From the NCBI GenBank assembly GCA_013373445.1, contig JABXHV010000068.1, positions 1 through 52,136 on the forward strand: a DNA stretch of 52,136 nucleotides, written 5' to 3'. Shown piece after piece: positions 50,048-52,136 of the stretch. How positions within the stretch are numbered: the first letter of the stretch is position 1; the number at the start of each line of letters is the position of its first letter. The notes under the pieces are model-generated. The model saw only the letters and a list, made by a program, of their open reading frames with translations. It was not told where the DNA came from and ran no database searches. Made by a program: the position numbers and the translations under genes. Origin of the DNA: Paracoccaceae bacterium. Its GTDB lineage: Bacteria; Pseudomonadota; Alphaproteobacteria; Rhizobiales; Stappiaceae.

Positions 50048-51385
50048 TTACCAACGGCGCTCGAACTTACGGCGCAGGATGATTGCGATGATGTTCATGG
50101 TCATCAAGAACAGCAGCAGAATAATGATGCCACCCCAGGCGCGTTCATAGAACGCAGGGTCAGCGCGTTTGGCCCATTCATAGATCTGGGCAGGCATTGC
50201 GGAGTTTGGCGACATGAAGCCTGCGGTAAAACCGTCTGGCATCTCCGAAGCGATGAAGCCCACCATTCCGATCAAAAGCAGCGGGGCGGTCTCGCCAAGC
50301 GCCTGAGCAAGACCGATAATTGTGCCGGTCAGAATGCCGGGCATAGCCAGTGGCAGAACATGGTGGAACACCGACTGCATCTTGGAAGCGCCAATCCCGA
50401 GGGCGGCATCACGGATGCTTGGCGGGACGGCTTTGAGGGCCGCGCGGGTCGAGATGATGATTGTTGGCAGCGTCATGAGCGTCAAAACGAGACCACCAAC
50501 AAGCGGAGCCGACTGTGGCAAGCGCACGAATTGGATGAAGGCCGCAAGACCCAGGATACCGAAAACGATCGATGGGACCGCAGCTAGATTGGAAATGTTC
50601 ACCTCGATCAGATCGGTGAACCTGTTCTTCGGGGCGAATTCTTCGAGATAGATGGATGCAGCAACCCCGATCGGCAAAGCCAAGAGAAGCACAACCATCA
50701 TCATGAAGAACGAACCGATCATCGAAACACCAATCCCTGCCTGTTCAGGACGAGAGTCAGATGCATCGGCACCGAAGATGAATTGCCAATTGAACCGTTG
50801 TCCTACGATCCCGGCAGGAACCAGCTTATCTACCATGTCCAGATGTTCGACAGACAGGTTCTTATCGTTCTCGAGTGCAACGCGCGTCACACGCTCCTTC
50901 AGATACCCATCGACACGCGATGAGGCCAAAAGATGGAACTCAACCGTGGTGTCCAGAGCGTCCGGATGTGCAAGCACATAGTCGCGGACAGTAGACGGTG
51001 CACCGGAGGACATGAGCTGCATAAGCTCCTTGTCCTTCATAGGGGTCTCAACGCCTACACCTTCCATCTCAGCACGAAGAGCCGTCGCAATCATCGCCCT
51101 GTATTTGGACGTTTTGACCATCGACTTTTCCGCCGCCTCAACTGCTGATCTCTCGAGCGGCACGTCAACGGTAACAAATGTCTGCGTGAACGCACTCGTC
51201 CCATTTGTCAGGATGGCGTAGAGCAGTGCGATCAGGAACAGTACCCCGATCGTGACGGCTGCAATGCCGTAGGCCTTGAAGCGTCTTTCTGCTGCATTTC
51301 GTTTTTTGGTAAGAGCGTCGATTTCCAGCAAGGATTTGCCCTTGCGCGGGGCGCTCGCGTCAACCTGTGCGATCGTGTCGGTCAT
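50048..51385 (-). CDS. pstA: Phosphate ABC transporter permease PstA, with long periplasmic insert
   Basis: A 445-residue permease, much longer than the ~290-residue E. coli PstA. The N-terminal cytosolic tail and first span ([24 protein letters not shown]) are followed by a ~170-residue extracytoplasmic region (about 65-225), the DUF3333-type insert of alphaproteobacterial PstA. The canonical core then has [38 protein letters not shown] and [31 protein letters not shown]. With PstC it forms the phosphate channel. Its start overlaps the pstC stop (51382-51385). Confidence 0.94.
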   Translation of the reverse strand: MTDTIAQVDASAPRKGKSLLEIDALTKKRNAAERRFKAYGIAAVTIGVLFLIALLYAILTNGTSAFTQTFVTVDVPLERSAVEAAEKSMVKTSKYRAMIATALRAEMEGVGVETPMKDKELMQLMSSGAPSTVRDYVLAHPDALDTTVEFHLLASSRVDGYLKERVTRVALENDKNLSVEHLDMVDKLVPAGIVGQRFNWQFIFGADASDSRPEQAGIGVSMIGSFFMMMVVLLLALPIGVAASIYLEEFAPKNRFTDLIEVNISNLAAVPSIVFGILGLAAFIQFVRLPQSAPLVGGLVLTLMTLPTIIISTRAALKAVPPSIRDAALGIGASKMQSVFHHVLPLAMPGILTGTIIGLAQALGETAPLLLIGMVGFIASEMPDGFTAGFMSPNSAMPAQIYEWAKRADPAFYERAWGGIIILLLFLMTMNIIAIILRRKFERRW

Positions 51386-52136
51386 TCGTATTGTTCCCGG
51401 TACTTGCGCACGATGTAGAGTGCAAAGATGTTGAGCCCTAGGGTAATCACAAAGAGGGTCATGCCCAGCGCAAAGGCGACAAGCGCTTCCGGGCTTGCGA
51501 AATCCGCATCACCAGTCAACTGACTGACAATCTTAGCTGTGACCGTGGTCATCGCTTCGAACGGGTTTACGCTCAAGCGTGCGGCTGCACCAGCGCCCAT
51601 CACCACAATCATGGTTTCGCCAATTGCGCGTGAGGCAGCCAGCAGAATTGCGCCAACGATGCCGGGCAAAGCTGCGGGAAGGATCACCTGTTTGACGGTT
51701 TCGGAATGGGTGGCTCCTAGCCCGAGCGAGCCATCACGCATTGCCTGAGGCACCGCGTTGATGATGTCGTCCGACAGAGAACTCACGAACGGTATAAGCA
51801 TGATGCCCATCACCAAACCGGCTGTCATGACCGCCGTACCGCCCTGCATCCAGCCAAGTCCAAGCGCGCCGTCATTGCCAAACATACTGACAAGAAGCGG
51901 ACCAACGGTCAGAAGGGCAAAAAGGCCATATACGATGGTCGGTATACCTGCGAGCACCTCAAGCATGGGCTTGGCAACCGCGCGAACGGTTGGCCCAGCG
52001 TATTCCGACAGATAGATCGCTGCAAAAAGACCTACCGGCACCGCAACTGCCAACGCGATGAAGGAAATGTAAAGCGTTGCCCAGATCAACGGGATGATGC
52101 CGAGTTCCGAACCACCGCCAAAGCTTGGGCTCCAGG
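51382..52136 (-). CDS. pstC: Phosphate ABC transporter permease PstC, C-terminal part (cut by window end)
   Basis: Partial gene; the frame is open to the window edge. About 250 C-terminal residues are visible. They hold the permease core FAAIYLSEYAGPTVRAVAKPMLEVLAGIPTIVYGLFALLTVGP and the EAA-type loop MRDGSLGLGATHSETVKQVILPAALPGIVGAILLAASRAIGETMIVVM, typical of PstC. The end ([16 protein letters not shown]) is also typical. It overlaps pstA by 4 bp. The N-terminus and the expected upstream pstS/phoR lie outside the window, so the Pho-box promoter cannot be seen. Confidence 0.94.
   Translation of the reverse strand, partial: WSPSFGGGSELGIIPLIWATLYISFIALAVAVPVGLFAAIYLSEYAGPTVRAVAKPMLEVLAGIPTIVYGLFALLTVGPLLVSMFGNDGALGLGWMQGGTAVMTAGLVMGIMLIPFVSSLSDDIINAVPQAMRDGSLGLGATHSETVKQVILPAALPGIVGAILLAASRAIGETMIVVMGAGAAARLSVNPFEAMTTVTAKIVSQLTGDADFASPEALVAFALGMTLFVITLGLNIFALYIVRKYREQYE

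Noticed and set aside
1-52136. Search for tRNA/rRNA genes, CRISPR arrays, transposases, integrases and attachment sites
   Set aside because: No cloverleaf or TpsiC-like element, no regularly spaced repeats, and no transposase or integrase motifs were noticed in the sequence; a covariance or profile search would be needed to exclude short degenerate ones.

Overview
The window is about 52 kb of ordinary-looking alphaproteobacterial chromosome, probably from the Hyphomicrobiales (Rhizobiales). A Stappiaceae/Roseibium-like marine genus would fit, but the genus is a guess. The evidence for the class is a gcrA cell-cycle regulator, a PodJ-like polarity protein, a class I (archaeal-type) lysyl-tRNA synthetase, a SAM-II riboswitch in front of metZ, an ALA synthase hemA, a ligase-associated DEXH helicase, and a PstA with a long periplasmic insert. 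Both window ends cut genes: hemA on the left and pstC on the right. I see no rRNA, tRNA, CRISPR array, prophage or intact insertion sequence.

Layout. 1-5.1 kb: the 3' end of hemA, a convergent FixJ-type response regulator, an AT-rich gap, yjbQ, a double-hotdog thioesterase-like gene, a secreted coiled-coil protein and a DsbA-fold isomerase. 5.5-12.5 kb: a DEAD-box RNA helicase, a homocysteine methyltransferase-family gene, gloA, and the translationally coupled DEXH helicase/PdeM phosphoesterase pair. 12.5-20.1 kb: a coupled TSUP exporter/TIGR02186 pair, a 1335-aa PodJ-like protein, a MerR regulator and a GST. 20.2-25.5 kb: a complete five-gene oligopeptide-type ABC transporter operon on the minus strand. 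25.9-32.5 kb: a small membrane protein (DUF6460), a histone-deacetylase-family enzyme divergent from a MATE pump, DUF952-pyrD, an S24-like repressor, an SNase-like membrane protein and a YigZ protein. 32.5-38.6 kb: long-form dCTP deaminase divergent from riboswitch-controlled metZ, a CDP-alcohol phosphatidyltransferase, apaG, a TerB protein and lysS. 38.6-43.5 kb: a small, compositionally different patch with a DUF1963 gene, then a membrane glycosyltransferase divergent from an orphan periplasmic binding protein, and an alpha/beta hydrolase. 43.5-46.7 kb: the argD-argF-hslO operon. 47-52 kb: gcrA, then the phosphate operon pstC-pstA-pstB-phoU-phoB on the minus strand.

The most informative signals are regulatory. 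(1) The SAM-II aptamer before metZ is followed by mutually exclusive antiterminator and terminator helices, so a transcription-termination switch can be read directly. (2) A perfect TTAA-N7-TTAA CtrA-type box and a GANTC methylation site lie just upstream of gcrA. A one-mismatch CtrA-like box lies upstream of the podJ-like gene. (3) The argD leader carries two hairpins, the second followed by a U-rich tract, as in an attenuator. (4) A perfect TTACG-N4-CGTAA dyad lies between plausible -35 and -10 elements of the merR gene. At protein level the most interesting gene is the glycosyltransferase with an MshEN/T2SSE_N-like N-terminal domain. I found no clearly new multi-gene system such as a defence island or a biosynthetic cluster.
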